From DAOSEK01 sp035363095 (GTDB taxonomy: Archaea; Nanobdellota; Nanobdellia; Woesearchaeales; UBA119), in NCBI GenBank assembly GCA_035363095.1, contig DAOSEK010000001.1, positions 83,540 through 147,539 on the forward strand: a stretch of 64,000 nt of DNA, in the 5' to 3' direction. Within the stretch, counting starts at the first letter, position 1. Every line of letters starts with the position of its first letter. The translations under genes were made by a program, and so were the position numbers. Of this stretch, positions 25,705-34,373 are shown one piece after another. The notes under the pieces were generated by a model. It did not search any database, was not told where the DNA came from, and worked only from the letters and a program-made list of their open reading frames with translations.

Positions 25705-26208
25705 TTATTTTGCAAGGTAGTTAATGGAAGGGTATCCTTTGAGGGCTAATATGTACCAAGGTCTTTCGATGTAGTATACTGTTTTGTTGGTTTTAATATA
25801 GCTTTTTATTGTATTTTTTATGTCCTGAGTGCTTTCGCAAGCTCTAAACGAGTAGACTATGTCTGAATAAGTGTATACTGAAATGTCTGGAGTCTTTGAA
25901 GGGGTGTTTGAGAGCACCATTGTTTCTTTGGCGTTTGTTATTGAGATTGTTTTATTTGTGTCCAAGAAGAGTATATTTATTGCAGGTGGTTCTCCTAAAA
26001 AACCATGAAGTTTGTAAAAGCCGGCTTGGGTTAGGTAGTATTCAAGCTCATAATAAAATGTTTCTTGTGTGTATACCTGTATTCTTGTCGTGTTTGGTTT
26101 TTGGATATGGATTGAATAAAAAAGCATTGCAAAGGCAATGGAGAATACAATTATTAGAGATATGAAAATAAATATTGTTTTTAGCTTCATAAATGGATAA
26201 AAATGCAA
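25705..26208 (-). CDS. Hypothetical protein with N-terminal membrane anchor
   Basis: The first 35 residues contain one hydrophobic segment (KTIFIFISLIIVFSIAFAMLF) after a short Lys-containing start, predicting an anchored protein with an external domain of about 130 residues. That domain has PPAINILFLDTNKTISITNAKET and VYTYSDIVYSFRACESTQDI. No family recognised. Convergent with ftsY at 22 nt. The gap of 250 nt upstream of it holds nothing I can identify. Confidence 0.65.
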   Translation of the reverse strand: MHFYPFMKLKTIFIFISLIIVFSIAFAMLFYSIHIQKPNTTRIQVYTQETFYYELEYYLTQAGFYKLHGFLGEPPAINILFLDTNKTISITNAKETMVLSNTPSKTPDISVYTYSDIVYSFRACESTQDIKNTIKSYIKTNKTVYYIERPWYILALKGYPSINYLAK

Positions 26209-26458
26209 GGATATATAAAAAGCTTTTTTAAAATTGAATAGTGAAATAGGAATTGCAAAATTGGTGGGATTTGAGTTATGAGGGTTTTTTCAGAGTGAAT
26301 ATATGTGGGGGTTTATTAAGTAACATTGAACTTTGAATTGATTCTATTTGTTAAATTCATGATGAATTGACTGAGGGTTAGCGCAATGATTTTTCAATGA
26401 ATGAAAACATCTAAAAGGGTTGAAAATCCAGTATAGGCAAGGATAATGAACAAGATTA

Positions 26459-27166
26459 TTATGATGAGTTAGGTCCAATTTCTTTTAATCTTTCTTGATT
26501 AGTAATATATCTTGATGCAATTTCCTCAAGACCTTTTTTTGAATGAATGTCAGTGATGCCAGAAAATAATAAATCTGCACCTTCTAAAATTGGTTTAATA
26601 TTAGGATTTTTTATTGCATATTCTGGCATTGTATTTTTATGAATAATTCCATTGGTTTTAATGGCGTTATCAATTCTGTGAACAAGAGAATTCATTTGTT
26701 TATCTCTTTCTTGTTTATCACCAGAAGGCATATAATGTAAAATTATTTGATGGGTTTGGTATGCAGGAAAAGTATGCATACCACCGATATTATCTGTAGG
26801 AAAAGGACGTTTTACATCAGTTCTAAATCCAATAACATATTTTCCAAATAATTTTGCATAAGAAGCCTCAACTACTACTCCTTCATCAATAGGTTCATCG
26901 AAGTTTACAACAACGACATCACTTCTTGGAATAAAAATGCCCATATCAAGAAGATAAATTATATTCTGAAATGCAGAGTTGATTTGATCTTGTTGAAGTT
27001 TTCCTAAAAGAGCTTTTGTTAAATTTCCAAATTCAAAACCATCTCTTTGAGGAAAATTTGCTTTGTAACCAAGTCCTTCTAATCCTTCAACTAATTGAGA
27101 ATTGAAATGCGTTTCTCTGCCATTAAATAATGTAGCAGCAGGATATATTATGATTTTTTTTGTCAT
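26459..27166 (-). CDS. Nucleoside 2-deoxyribosyltransferase-like protein
   Basis: A 235-residue Rossmann-like protein of the NDT superfamily. IIIYPAATLFNGRETHFN forms the first strand and loop, FPQRDGFEF is the substrate region, DVVVVNFDEPIDEG gives the central strand, and VVVEASYAKLFGKYVIGFRTD carries the likely catalytic Glu. Canonical members exchange bases on deoxynucleosides or act as DNA/nucleotide salvage hydrolases. A TATA-like TAAATTTATA (minus strand, 27191-27200) sits 29 nt upstream of ATG 27166, so this start is preferred over 27184. Repeat copy A3 lies just upstream. Confidence 0.8.
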   Translation of the reverse strand: MTKKIIIYPAATLFNGRETHFNSQLVEGLEGLGYKANFPQRDGFEFGNLTKALLGKLQQDQINSAFQNIIYLLDMGIFIPRSDVVVVNFDEPIDEGVVVEASYAKLFGKYVIGFRTDVKRPFPTDNIGGMHTFPAYQTHQIILHYMPSGDKQERDKQMNSLVHRIDNAIKTNGIIHKNTMPEYAIKNPNIKPILEGADLLFSGITDIHSKKGLEEIASRYITNQERLKEIGPNSS

Positions 27167-27216
27167 AGAATAAAGAAATCTCATTAGTGATATAAATTTA
27201 TCTGTGATTGTGTTAA

Positions 27217-27475
27217 ATCAACAACCTCGCCCTAAATGGCGAGGTATGTTGGTAATATAAAAGCATGCGCTAAATTCGGCGAGGTTGTTGATTACAAAAA
27301 AGCGTACTGAGTCCTCGTGTTGAAACACGAGATATCCTTTTCTATCAATGAAAAACCTCGAAATAAATGCCACGTTATCTTGCGAATAGTTAAGGTCAAT
27401 CGTTGCGTTAATCTGTCTCTTTTGATTTTGCTCTGAAAATGAAGGTATACTACTAAAAGGATTTCACTACATAAA
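27217..27475 (+). repeat. Composite dispersed repeat: type A copy 3 plus type B
   Basis: Bases 27217-27345 are type A (AAATCAACAACCTCGCC..., GGCGAGGTTGTTGATTACAAAA, CCTCGTGTTGAAACACGAG). They pass without a gap into type B (GAAAAACCTCGAAATAAATGCC, TATCTTGCGAATAGTT). A diverged terminus GGTATACTACTAAAAGGATTTCACTA ends at about 27475, one base from the truncated helicase stop. It lies between the NDT-like gene and the helicase fragment. Confidence 0.88.
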
Positions 27476-27476
27476 T

Positions 27477-28151
27477 TTATTTAAAGAACTCTAGCTTATT
27501 TTGATAAAGTATGCCCTGTTTTAGTTCAACAGGCCTAAACTCATCTATTATGAGCGTTGCGTTAAGCCATGCTGATAGCTCTTCTGGGTTTCCGATTGTT
27601 GCTGAAAGGGATATGAATTGCGCAGTTGGGCAGATATCTTTTAGAAGGGTTATTACTACTTCAGTTGTTGGACCCCTTGATACATCGTTTAGTAGGTGTA
27701 TTTCATCGATTACAAATACTCCTACATCAGTTATCCAAGGAGTTTTATGCCGAAGAAGTGAATCAAGTTTTTCAGGTGTTAAAAGGATTAAGTCATATGT
27801 TGCAAGGATTGAATCGTTTGAGTCAAAGTCTCCGGTTGATTGGGCGATTTTTATTATTTTTTCATATTTTTTTTTGAAGTCTTTGAATTTTTCGTTTGCA
27901 AGGGCTTTTAGTGGAAGAACATATACTGCCTTTTGGTTTGATTTAAGTATTTTTTCAAGCATTGCAAGCTCTGCAATGAGTGTCTTTCCTGAAGCGGTTG
28001 GCGTGCAGATTAATAGGTTTGTCCCTTCTAAAAGCCCAGCGTTTATGGCTTTTAACTGAGCGGGCCTTAGGTTTGTTATTCCTTGGCTTTTCAATATTTC
28101 AAAAAGATTAGGGCTTATTTTTTGATTAAGGATTTCTATTGAATTGTTCAT
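27477..28151 (-). pseudogene. Truncated Hel308/Ski2-like DNA helicase (RecA1 domain only)
   Basis: The 224 residues are the first RecA domain of a Hel308-type superfamily 2 helicase: LRPAQLKA (Q-motif region), TPTASGKT (50-57, Walker A), LPLKALANEKF, LLTPEKLDSLL, DEIH (149-152, Walker B), SATIGN, and RPVELKQGILY where domain 1 passes into domain 2. Full proteins have about 700 residues, and everything after this point is missing, including motifs IV-VI and the ratchet domain. No continuation is found in any frame downstream; the repeat composite begins one base away. It starts 2 nt after the GINS stop, so both were probably one operon. Confidence 0.85.
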
Positions 28152-28153
28152 TT

Positions 28154-28792
28154 TTATTCTTCTTGGATTTGTTCAGCCCTTTGTTTTTCAATTAGAATTT
28201 CTGCGATATCACAGGGTAATGAGGCAATGTCATCTTCTCTGAAAGGGCCTATCATTTCTCCAGAGTTATCTACGAACTGAGGAACGGGAAGCTTAAATCT
28301 TACTAGCAAAAGCCCTTTTTTGCATTCGGTTTTTGTTGGCTCTTCTTTTTTAGATTCTAATATCGAGATGTCAGGCTTTTCAAATACAAAAAGCTTATCT
28401 AAAACTGCTCTTTTATAGCTTGAGTAAAATTCTTCTAATGCGTTATATAGTACTTTTTCTTCGGAAAGCATAAGCCTTAGGTCTGTACCCTTTTGGCCTG
28501 TTCTAACAGATAGAAATGCTAGGTCTGTTATTTTTTGCGCTCTTTTTTCAAGTATGTCTTTTACAAGGTTTTTTATGTTTGTTATCTCTTTTAGCTTTTT
28601 TTGCCTTTCAACTGAGAATATTAGGTCGTCAGTTTTGAATTGTGTTAGAGATTTTTGCTTTTCTTTAAGATATCCTAAGAGGTCCTCAAAAAAGCTTGAG
28701 TCTATCTCTTGGAGCTCTCCAGATTTTTTCTCTTTTAATAAGAGATTATAGAGTGTTTCGAATGTGATGTTTATTTTGGTTTTTTCTTCCAT
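28154..28792 (-). CDS. GINS complex subunit (Gins15/51-like)
   Basis: Component of the CMG replicative helicase with MCM and GAN/Cdc45. The 212-residue protein has an N-terminal helical A domain (FETLYNLLLKEKKSGELQEI through DLRLMLSEEKVLYNALEEFYSSYKRAVL), a variable linker rich in Lys/Glu, and a small C-terminal B domain with VPQFVDNSGEMIGPFREDDIASLP and AEILIEKQRAEQI. The A-before-B order is that of Sld5/Psf1 (Gins15/51). It is in an operon with the truncated Hel308, both acting at replication forks. Confidence 0.85.
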   Translation of the reverse strand: MEEKTKINITFETLYNLLLKEKKSGELQEIDSSFFEDLLGYLKEKQKSLTQFKTDDLIFSVERQKKLKEITNIKNLVKDILEKRAQKITDLAFLSVRTGQKGTDLRLMLSEEKVLYNALEEFYSSYKRAVLDKLFVFEKPDISILESKKEEPTKTECKKGLLLVRFKLPVPQFVDNSGEMIGPFREDDIASLPCDIAEILIEKQRAEQIQEE

Positions 28793-29026
28793 TAGGATTA
28801 TAGTATAGTTGTTTTGTTTATAATGTTTTTTGAATTAGAGAGATTAATTTAACAGATTGAACTTTATTTAAATGGCTAATCGTAAGCAGAAAAGATTTTT
28901 TTCATTTTATGCAATCTTATATGTAATCTCATATTAAATATTTTTAATGAAATACGCTACTTTCCAATAGTAACAAAAGAAAACTTTATAAATTACTTCG
29001 AGTTACATCCGCTAAGGTGATATTTT

Positions 29027-29743
29027 ATGGATATTAGAGAGTTGTATAAGGATACGGCTGGAACAGAAACTGAATTTGATGGATATGATTGCGAAAAAGT
29101 ATATCGTAAAGGTACAACAGATCGCTATGAGGTTATGCAAATTGGACCAAAAACAAAATTTTTGCGTTGTGAAGGAGTTGACAGGATTGGTAAGGTATAT
29201 AGGATTACTACTTCAGACCGTTCTGATAAAGTTAAAGCGATTGAAATCGAACCCACGGAAGATCTCTTAAAGCTACTTGAAATGATGCATTATTTATGCG
29301 ATGATGATGACGAAGTATTTGGTGTAGTAAAACGCAGGATAAATACATCGGATATACGTAAGTGGTTAGGAGCATATAATAGGTTTGAAGCCTCATTTTA
29401 TGGTAAGCCATTTGCTGGACTTGATGACCCTTTAGAGTGTTCGCATGGTAATTTTTACTTGGGTGAGAATGGTATTGCCTACGCTGTTGACGAAAATAAT
29501 AAACCGAAGCAATATGATGAAAAAGTTTTCCTCCCCATAGAAGTTGATAAAATACCATATTTGATTCAAAGTATTCCAGATGGAAATGACAAGAAAAAAC
29601 CTGAAGTGTATAAAATTATGAGGACACTTGAGCAACCAGAACACCTCGAATTAGAAATAGGAAAAGGAAAAATTGTTCAGGGTGTAAAGATTTCTGAACG
29701 TGACTTGGTTGATTTAGTGCTATTTGAATTTAACAAAAGATAA
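29027..29743 (+). CDS. Hypothetical protein, 238 residues
   Basis: Soluble protein with an excellent TAAGGTGATATTTT Shine-Dalgarno and a CTTTATAAAT box about 40 nt upstream. It is rich in charged residues, with strands such as RYEVMQIGPKTKFLRCEG and KVYRITTSDRSDKVKAIEIEP, an acidic YLCDDDDEVFG loop, and a C-terminal EIGKGKIVQGVKISERDLVDLVLFEF. No family recognised. A sampled line is about 37% G+C and uses codons such as CGT more than its neighbours, which could mean acquisition. Confidence 0.75.
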   Translation: MDIRELYKDTAGTETEFDGYDCEKVYRKGTTDRYEVMQIGPKTKFLRCEGVDRIGKVYRITTSDRSDKVKAIEIEPTEDLLKLLEMMHYLCDDDDEVFGVVKRRINTSDIRKWLGAYNRFEASFYGKPFAGLDDPLECSHGNFYLGENGIAYAVDENNKPKQYDEKVFLPIEVDKIPYLIQSIPDGNDKKKPEVYKIMRTLEQPEHLELEIGKGKIVQGVKISERDLVDLVLFEFNKR

Positions 29744-30203
29744 ATCCTTAACTACACGATCTGATCCGTGTTTTTATTTTTCTTGTTTAATTCTTTTTTT
29801 TATTTTAAATTTTTTAATTACTTTTTTTAAAGATTATGTCAGGTAATATCTGTTTTTATAATGGTCTGATTTAAGCGGTATTTGATTAGTATTGAATCTA
29901 TATATGATTAAAAGGAATTTAATTGCAAGAAATCTAAAACTTTATTTATGAGAACTTAAAAAAAGAAAACGCTAAATGGGCTTAAGAGAAAGATTATTAT
30001 AAATGTTTTTCCCAGTTAAATATCTCTTTTAAATGTTTTTTTTTCTAATATTTCTTTTCTCTTTAAATTTTCTTACCTTAAGCTCTTTTTTCCTTAAGGC
30101 TTTTCTATTTAAATCCGTTTACCTTTTGACTATTTTTCTCTTCGAGCTATTTTCCTTTCAGCTCTGTTATCTTTAAGCTCTTTTCTCAGTAGGTTTTTTC
30201 TTC
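29744..30203. other. Gene-free pyrimidine-rich gap
   Basis: About 460 nt without coding potential. From 30000 on, the plus strand is strongly pyrimidine-rich (CTTTT-type words recur), so the thrS transcript 3' region on the other strand would be purine-rich. A short inverted pair CCTTAAG/CTTAAGG occurs at about 30076-30102. No other structure seen. Confidence 0.5.
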
Positions 30204-32105
30204 CTACATCTTTTTTTGTTTTATTTCATCTAAAAGCATTTTTGTGAAATCACTTAGTAAAACGCTTCCCATCACTTTGTTTTCGTATGTATTTCGAATA
30301 TTAACCATTTTGTTTTTTTGCTCTTCTTCACCTACGATTAATAGATATTTTATCCTTTGAAGATGGCTTTCTCTAATCTTTTTTCCTATTGTTTCAGAGC
30401 GAATATCTTTTTCAACCCTTATTTTGTTGTTGAAAAGCTCAGTATAGACTTTTTCTGCATAATCATTAAAGCTTTCTGAAACAGAGATTACTTTAACCTG
30501 AGTTGGGGCAAGCCACATTGGGAATTTGCCTGCAAAATGCTCTGTTATTATTCCGATAAATCTTTCAAGGCTTCCATAAATAACGCGGTGTATCATTATA
30601 GGTCTATGATTTTCGGTCCCATCTTCTCCCATGTATTTTAAATCAAACCTTTCAGGCATTGAAAAGTCTACTTGCACCGTAGCGCATTGCCAGGTTCGTT
30701 TAAGGGAATCAAATACGTGGAAATCTATCTTTGGACCGTAGAACGCTCCGTCCCCCTCGTTTATTTTATAAGGGGTTTTTAATTTATCCAATGCATTCAT
30801 AAGAGCTTTTGTTGCTTTATCCCAAGCTTCATCGCTTCCTATTGAGTTTTTTGGCCTTGTAGAAACCTCTACTTTATATTCAAAACCAAAGGTTTTATAG
30901 AATTTGTCCACTAAATTTATTACTCCTATTACTTCGTTTTCTAGCTGAGTGGGTGTTACAAATAGATGAGCATCGTCTTGGTTAAAGCACCTTACTCTAA
31001 AAAGCCCATTTAAAACCCCGCTTAGTTCGTGTCTATGGACTAGCCCTACCTCTGCAATTCTTAGTGGGAATTCTTTATATGAATGTTTTTTTCCTGAATA
31101 AACTAAGATTCCTCCAGGGCAGTTCATTGGCTTTACTGCGTAATCAGCATCATCAATTTTAGTAAAATACATATTGTTTTTGTAATGATCCCAATGACCT
31201 GATTTTTCCCAAAGGGCTCTTGAAAGTATTATTGGGGTTTTTATTTCCTGATATCCTGCAATTCTATGTTCTTCTCTCCAAAACTCCATTAAGGCATTCC
31301 AAAGCAATACTCCTTTGGGCAAAAAAAAGGGAAATCCTGGCCCTTCTTCTTTTATGTCGAAAAGCTCCATTTCTATGCCTATTTTTTTGTGGTCCCTTTT
31401 TTTTGCCTCTTCTATAAGTGCGAGGTATTCTTTTAAGAGCTTTTCTTCAGGAAAAGATATCCCATAAATTCTTGTAAGCATTGGATTTGCACAATCTCCC
31501 TTCCAATATGCGCCTGCAAGTTTTGTGAGTTTTATGGCTTTAACAAAGCCTGTTGAGGGCAGGTGAGGTCCCCTACATATTTCGACATAGTCTCCTTGGG
31601 TGTATATTGAGATTTTTTTGTCTTCAATTTCGTTTAGGATCTCAAGTTTGTATTTTTCTTCTTTAAAGAGCTTTGAAAGCTCTTTTTTGTCAAGATGTTG
31701 ATGGATAATTTCTAGGTTTTCTGAGACTATTTTTTGCATCTCTTTTTCGATTTTTAAGAAATCTTCTTCACTAATTTTAAGGTTGTCAAAATCATAATAG
31801 AATCCTTCTTCAATTGATGGTCCTATTGCTGGGAGTGCATTGGGATAAAGCCTTTTTACTGCTTGAGCGAGTATGTGAGATGAGGTGTGCCAAAATGCCT
31901 TTTTAGCTAAGGGGTCGTTGGAATCTAAGAAGATTAGGGTACCATCTTGTTCAAGTGGTTTTTTTAGGTCTATTAGTTCATTGTTAAATTTTGCGCATAT
32001 GAATTTTTTTGAGAATTTTTCTCCTATGCCCATTGCAATTTCTATTGGGCTTATTCCTTTTGGGTATTTCTTGATTGAATCATCTGGGAATTTTATTGAT
32101 ATCAT
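30204..32105 (-). CDS. thrS: Threonyl-tRNA synthetase, bacterial type
   Basis: Charges tRNA-Thr. The domain order is TGS (1-60), the alanyl-tRNA-synthetase-like N2 editing domain with HTSSH (about 73-77) and a CxxxH counterpart (EICRGPHLPS), the class II catalytic core (MNCPGGILVY, motif 2 FRVRCFNQDDAHLF, motif 3 GSLERFIGIITEHF) and the anticodon-binding domain. Most archaea carry a ThrRS with a different D-aminoacyl-deacylase-like editing domain, so this is the bacterial/eukaryotic form. 633 residues, full length. GGAGG lies 8 nt before the ATG. Confidence 0.96.
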   Translation of the reverse strand: MISIKFPDDSIKKYPKGISPIEIAMGIGEKFSKKFICAKFNNELIDLKKPLEQDGTLIFLDSNDPLAKKAFWHTSSHILAQAVKRLYPNALPAIGPSIEEGFYYDFDNLKISEEDFLKIEKEMQKIVSENLEIIHQHLDKKELSKLFKEEKYKLEILNEIEDKKISIYTQGDYVEICRGPHLPSTGFVKAIKLTKLAGAYWKGDCANPMLTRIYGISFPEEKLLKEYLALIEEAKKRDHKKIGIEMELFDIKEEGPGFPFFLPKGVLLWNALMEFWREEHRIAGYQEIKTPIILSRALWEKSGHWDHYKNNMYFTKIDDADYAVKPMNCPGGILVYSGKKHSYKEFPLRIAEVGLVHRHELSGVLNGLFRVRCFNQDDAHLFVTPTQLENEVIGVINLVDKFYKTFGFEYKVEVSTRPKNSIGSDEAWDKATKALMNALDKLKTPYKINEGDGAFYGPKIDFHVFDSLKRTWQCATVQVDFSMPERFDLKYMGEDGTENHRPIMIHRVIYGSLERFIGIITEHFAGKFPMWLAPTQVKVISVSESFNDYAEKVYTELFNNKIRVEKDIRSETIGKKIRESHLQRIKYLLIVGEEEQKNKMVNIRNTYENKVMGSVLLSDFTKMLLDEIKQKKM

Positions 32106-32758
32106 TTTTATGCCTCCGGTTTTTGTATCTTTTTTGTTTTTTTATTGGGTTTTTATTAAATAGTTTTTGTTGAAATCTCGTTTTGTATTATCTGTGTTAT
32201 TTGTATTAAATTTAGATTATTTATTTTTGTTTCCTTTGTTTATTTTATTTACTTTATTTATTTTATTTATTTTTAGGTTTATTGCTTTTTGTTTAAATAG
32301 CTATCGCAATAAGAAATATAAGGACAAGACATCCTACTCGGTGCCATTATCGCGCATTTTGAGTAGGTGTTAAGTCAAGCGAATTAGTTTGTGCTTAATT
32401 GAGAAGAAAACGTGTGTGTATTTGTGAAACGCTTATATACACTTTGTTATTTAGATCAAGGTTAAATTGTATCATTTTTAGGTTGTTTGTTAATGGAATT
32501 TATAAATTTTTTGTATGAGCGTATGATATTTTTTAGAAGGCGTTTAGGGGCTTTTTTAAAGTGACTTTAAAGTGACTTTTTAAAATTCTAGTAATTATCT
32601 AAGGATTTATCAAAAGATTTAAAAAGAATAAAGAGAAATGGATTATGTAAGCGATGTAAAGAAGTTCAAATTAATTTGATTGGCATGTTGAAGTTGCGTT
32701 TTAAGATGTTTATTTTTATTGATTGAGTTTATTTATGGTTTTCAGATAAGGTGGTAAT
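32106..32758. other. Gene-free AT-rich region near orc1, origin candidate
   Basis: About 650 nt with no convincing gene. It holds an inverted repeat CCTACTC/GAGTAGG around 32332-32366, an 11-bp unit TTTAAAGTGAC repeated directly at 32556-32577, and a TATA-like CTTATATACA near 32429. No canonical ORB motif can be read. Its closeness to orc1 makes it a candidate for a replication origin, but the evidence is only positional. Confidence 0.25.
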
Positions 32759-32932
32759 ATGAAAAAAAAGGGAAGGGATATTGGACCAATGGCGTTTGTG
32801 GTGATTGGTGGTATTGTTGGAGCTTCATCGATTATATTTAATTTGATTACAGGCACTTGGAAGTTTACACTTTTTATAATTGCAGGGTTTGCTTTGATGA
32901 TATATGGATTTGTAAGAAATAGGGAAAACTAA
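32759..32932 (+). CDS. Small two-span membrane protein, 57 residues
   Basis: A 57-codon gene with AAGGTGG five bases before its ATG. The product has a basic start (MKKKGRD), then two hydrophobic stretches, PMAFVVIGGIVGASSIIFNLI and FTLFIIAGFALMIYGFV, and a charged end (RNREN). It overlaps the 3' end of convergent orc1 by 4 nt. No named family recognised. Confidence 0.7.
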   Translation: MKKKGRDIGPMAFVVIGGIVGASSIIFNLITGTWKFTLFIIAGFALMIYGFVRNREN

Positions 32933-34002
32933 AGTTTGTGCTGTTTTTCTTTTTTTGCTTTTGGCAAGAGATATGTTGTTTTGCCCTCGGAGCCACCAGC
33001 GATTTTGTCTGTGGAGATAAAATTGTCTTTTTCTAGTTTTTTAATTATTCTCTGAAATGTTTTGTAGGTCCCTTGACCACCTGATTCTGAAAAGAGTTTG
33101 TATGCGTCTCCTATTTTAATTTTTGTGTTTTCTTTGATTATCTCCATTATTTTTTTGTCAGAGTCTGTTAATGAATCTATTGGTTTTAGAAAAAATTGCT
33201 TTCTTAAATCTATTGCAGTTAATATGTCAGTTTCTTCAACTATTCTACTTGATCTTTTTTCAGCGATATTACCTGCTTGAAGCAAAAGAAATAATGCATA
33301 TCTTATATCTTCTTGCAAGAATGTTTTTTCAGATACTATTTTGATTGCGTTATCATTCCAAACTCCCTGATTGAATGCAAGTTCAATTCTTCTTTTTATT
33401 ATTCCCAGTACTTCGCTAGGGGTATATTTTCTGAATTCTAAGATATCAAGGTTAAGTCTTGAGCTTATTCGCATGTCAAGATTTATGCTCCATTCTTTAA
33501 AATTTGTTACAAGAAGTATTGTCTTTTTGTATATTTCTTCTAAAACGTAGTAAAGATAGTCTGTATCTTCGCATCTGTCAACTTCATCAAAGACAAATAC
33601 TGCACTTGATTTGTTTATTATTTTTTTTGCTACTTCAAATAATTCTTCAGTGTTTTTGTTGTGAGTGAATTGGTAGCCTATCTGCTTACAGATTTCATTC
33701 ATTATTTTAAATGATGTGTTTTTCTGCCAACAATTTATGTATATTGGATAGATATCATCTGTTTTTTCTGATAATTCTTCTATTATCTTTTTTACAGCAA
33801 GACTTTTTCCTATTCCTGCCCCGCCAAATATGAGAAGATTTCTTCCATTTCTTTGCATGAACAAAGGTTTTATACAATCTGCTATGTAGTGCTGTTCGTT
33901 TTCACGATAGGGTATTTCTTTAGGTGTATAGTCAAATTCTAATGCTATTGGATTTTTGAATATACTTTCATCGCTTTTTAGGATATCATCAAATAAGCTC
34001 AT
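32929..34002 (-). CDS. orc1: Orc1/Cdc6 replication initiator
   Basis: AAA+ ATPase that marks archaeal origins and loads MCM. From ATG 34002 the protein has 357 residues: Walker A GGAGIGKS (60-67), Walker B FVFDEVD (136-142), sensor 1 LVTNFKEW, sensor 2/initiator-specific region RISSRLNLDILEFRKYT, and a C-terminal winged helix (SDKKIMEIIKENTKIKIGDAYKLF through FISTDKIAGG). A TATA-like box lies 29 nt upstream of ATG 34002, which makes the upstream TTG at 34086 unlikely. Divergent from PPDK across type B repeats. Confidence 0.93.
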   Translation of the reverse strand: MSLFDDILKSDESIFKNPIALEFDYTPKEIPYRENEQHYIADCIKPLFMQRNGRNLLIFGGAGIGKSLAVKKIIEELSEKTDDIYPIYINCWQKNTSFKIMNEICKQIGYQFTHNKNTEELFEVAKKIINKSSAVFVFDEVDRCEDTDYLYYVLEEIYKKTILLVTNFKEWSINLDMRISSRLNLDILEFRKYTPSEVLGIIKRRIELAFNQGVWNDNAIKIVSEKTFLQEDIRYALFLLLQAGNIAEKRSSRIVEETDILTAIDLRKQFFLKPIDSLTDSDKKIMEIIKENTKIKIGDAYKLFSESGGQGTYKTFQRIIKKLEKDNFISTDKIAGGSEGKTTYLLPKAKKEKQHKL

Positions 34003-34024
34003 ATTAAAATCAAAGTTTTTTTTT

Positions 34025-34037
34025 GGGTTTAAAAATC
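34025..34037 (-). promoter_or_regulatory. TATA box deciding the orc1 start
   Basis: On the minus strand GATTTTTAAACCC is centred 29 nt upstream of ATG 34002, the spacing seen for other leaderless genes here. It lies inside the reading frame that would extend to TTG 34086. Confidence 0.55.
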
Positions 34038-34092
34038 TTTTTGATTTTGCAACTCCATTTTTTGCATATTTTGAGTTTATAACCAAAACTTT

Positions 34093-34290
34093 AAAGCCAA
34101 AGTATGAGAATGAGCTGGATTTTATGAAATGAAAAACCTTGGCGTAACTTCCAAAATATCTCGCAAATAGTTGAGGTTAAATGTTGAGGTTAAATGTTAT
34201 GTGAATCCATATCTTCAAACTTTAGAACCCAAGACCAAGCCTAAAGACCAAAGTATGAGAATGAGCTGGATTTTAGGAAAACGATAAATG
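34093..34290 (-). repeat. Dispersed hairpin repeat, type B copy 6 with doubled terminus
   Basis: Contains CCAAAGTATGAGAATGAGCTGGATTTTATGAAATGAAAAACCTTGGCG, a TATCTCGCAAATAGTTGAGGTTAAATGT core in which TTGAGGTTAAATGT is duplicated in tandem, and a second full terminus GACCAAAGTATGAGAATGAGCTGGATTTTA at the right. It occupies the orc1-ppdK divergent promoter region. Confidence 0.85.
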
Positions 34291-34373
34291 AGAGGGATGA
34301 TTTTCACTAAAACACAATGTTTATAAAAAATTTAGATTTTTCATTTGGATAACTAGAACATAAAGGTGAGATA

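Noticed and set aside
26355..26400. Box C/D sRNA (ATGATGA followed by CTGA)
   Set aside because: The two boxes are only about five bases apart, and no C'/D' pair or terminal stem is found.
32167..32373. 68-codon Leu/Phe-rich frame after thrS
   Set aside because: Composition follows T-rich DNA, no ribosome binding site precedes it, and it resembles no protein.
34002..34086. 28-residue N-terminal extension of Orc1 from a TTG codon
   Set aside because: A TATA-like box lies within it at the right distance from ATG 34002, and the extension has no SD and no resemblance to the family.
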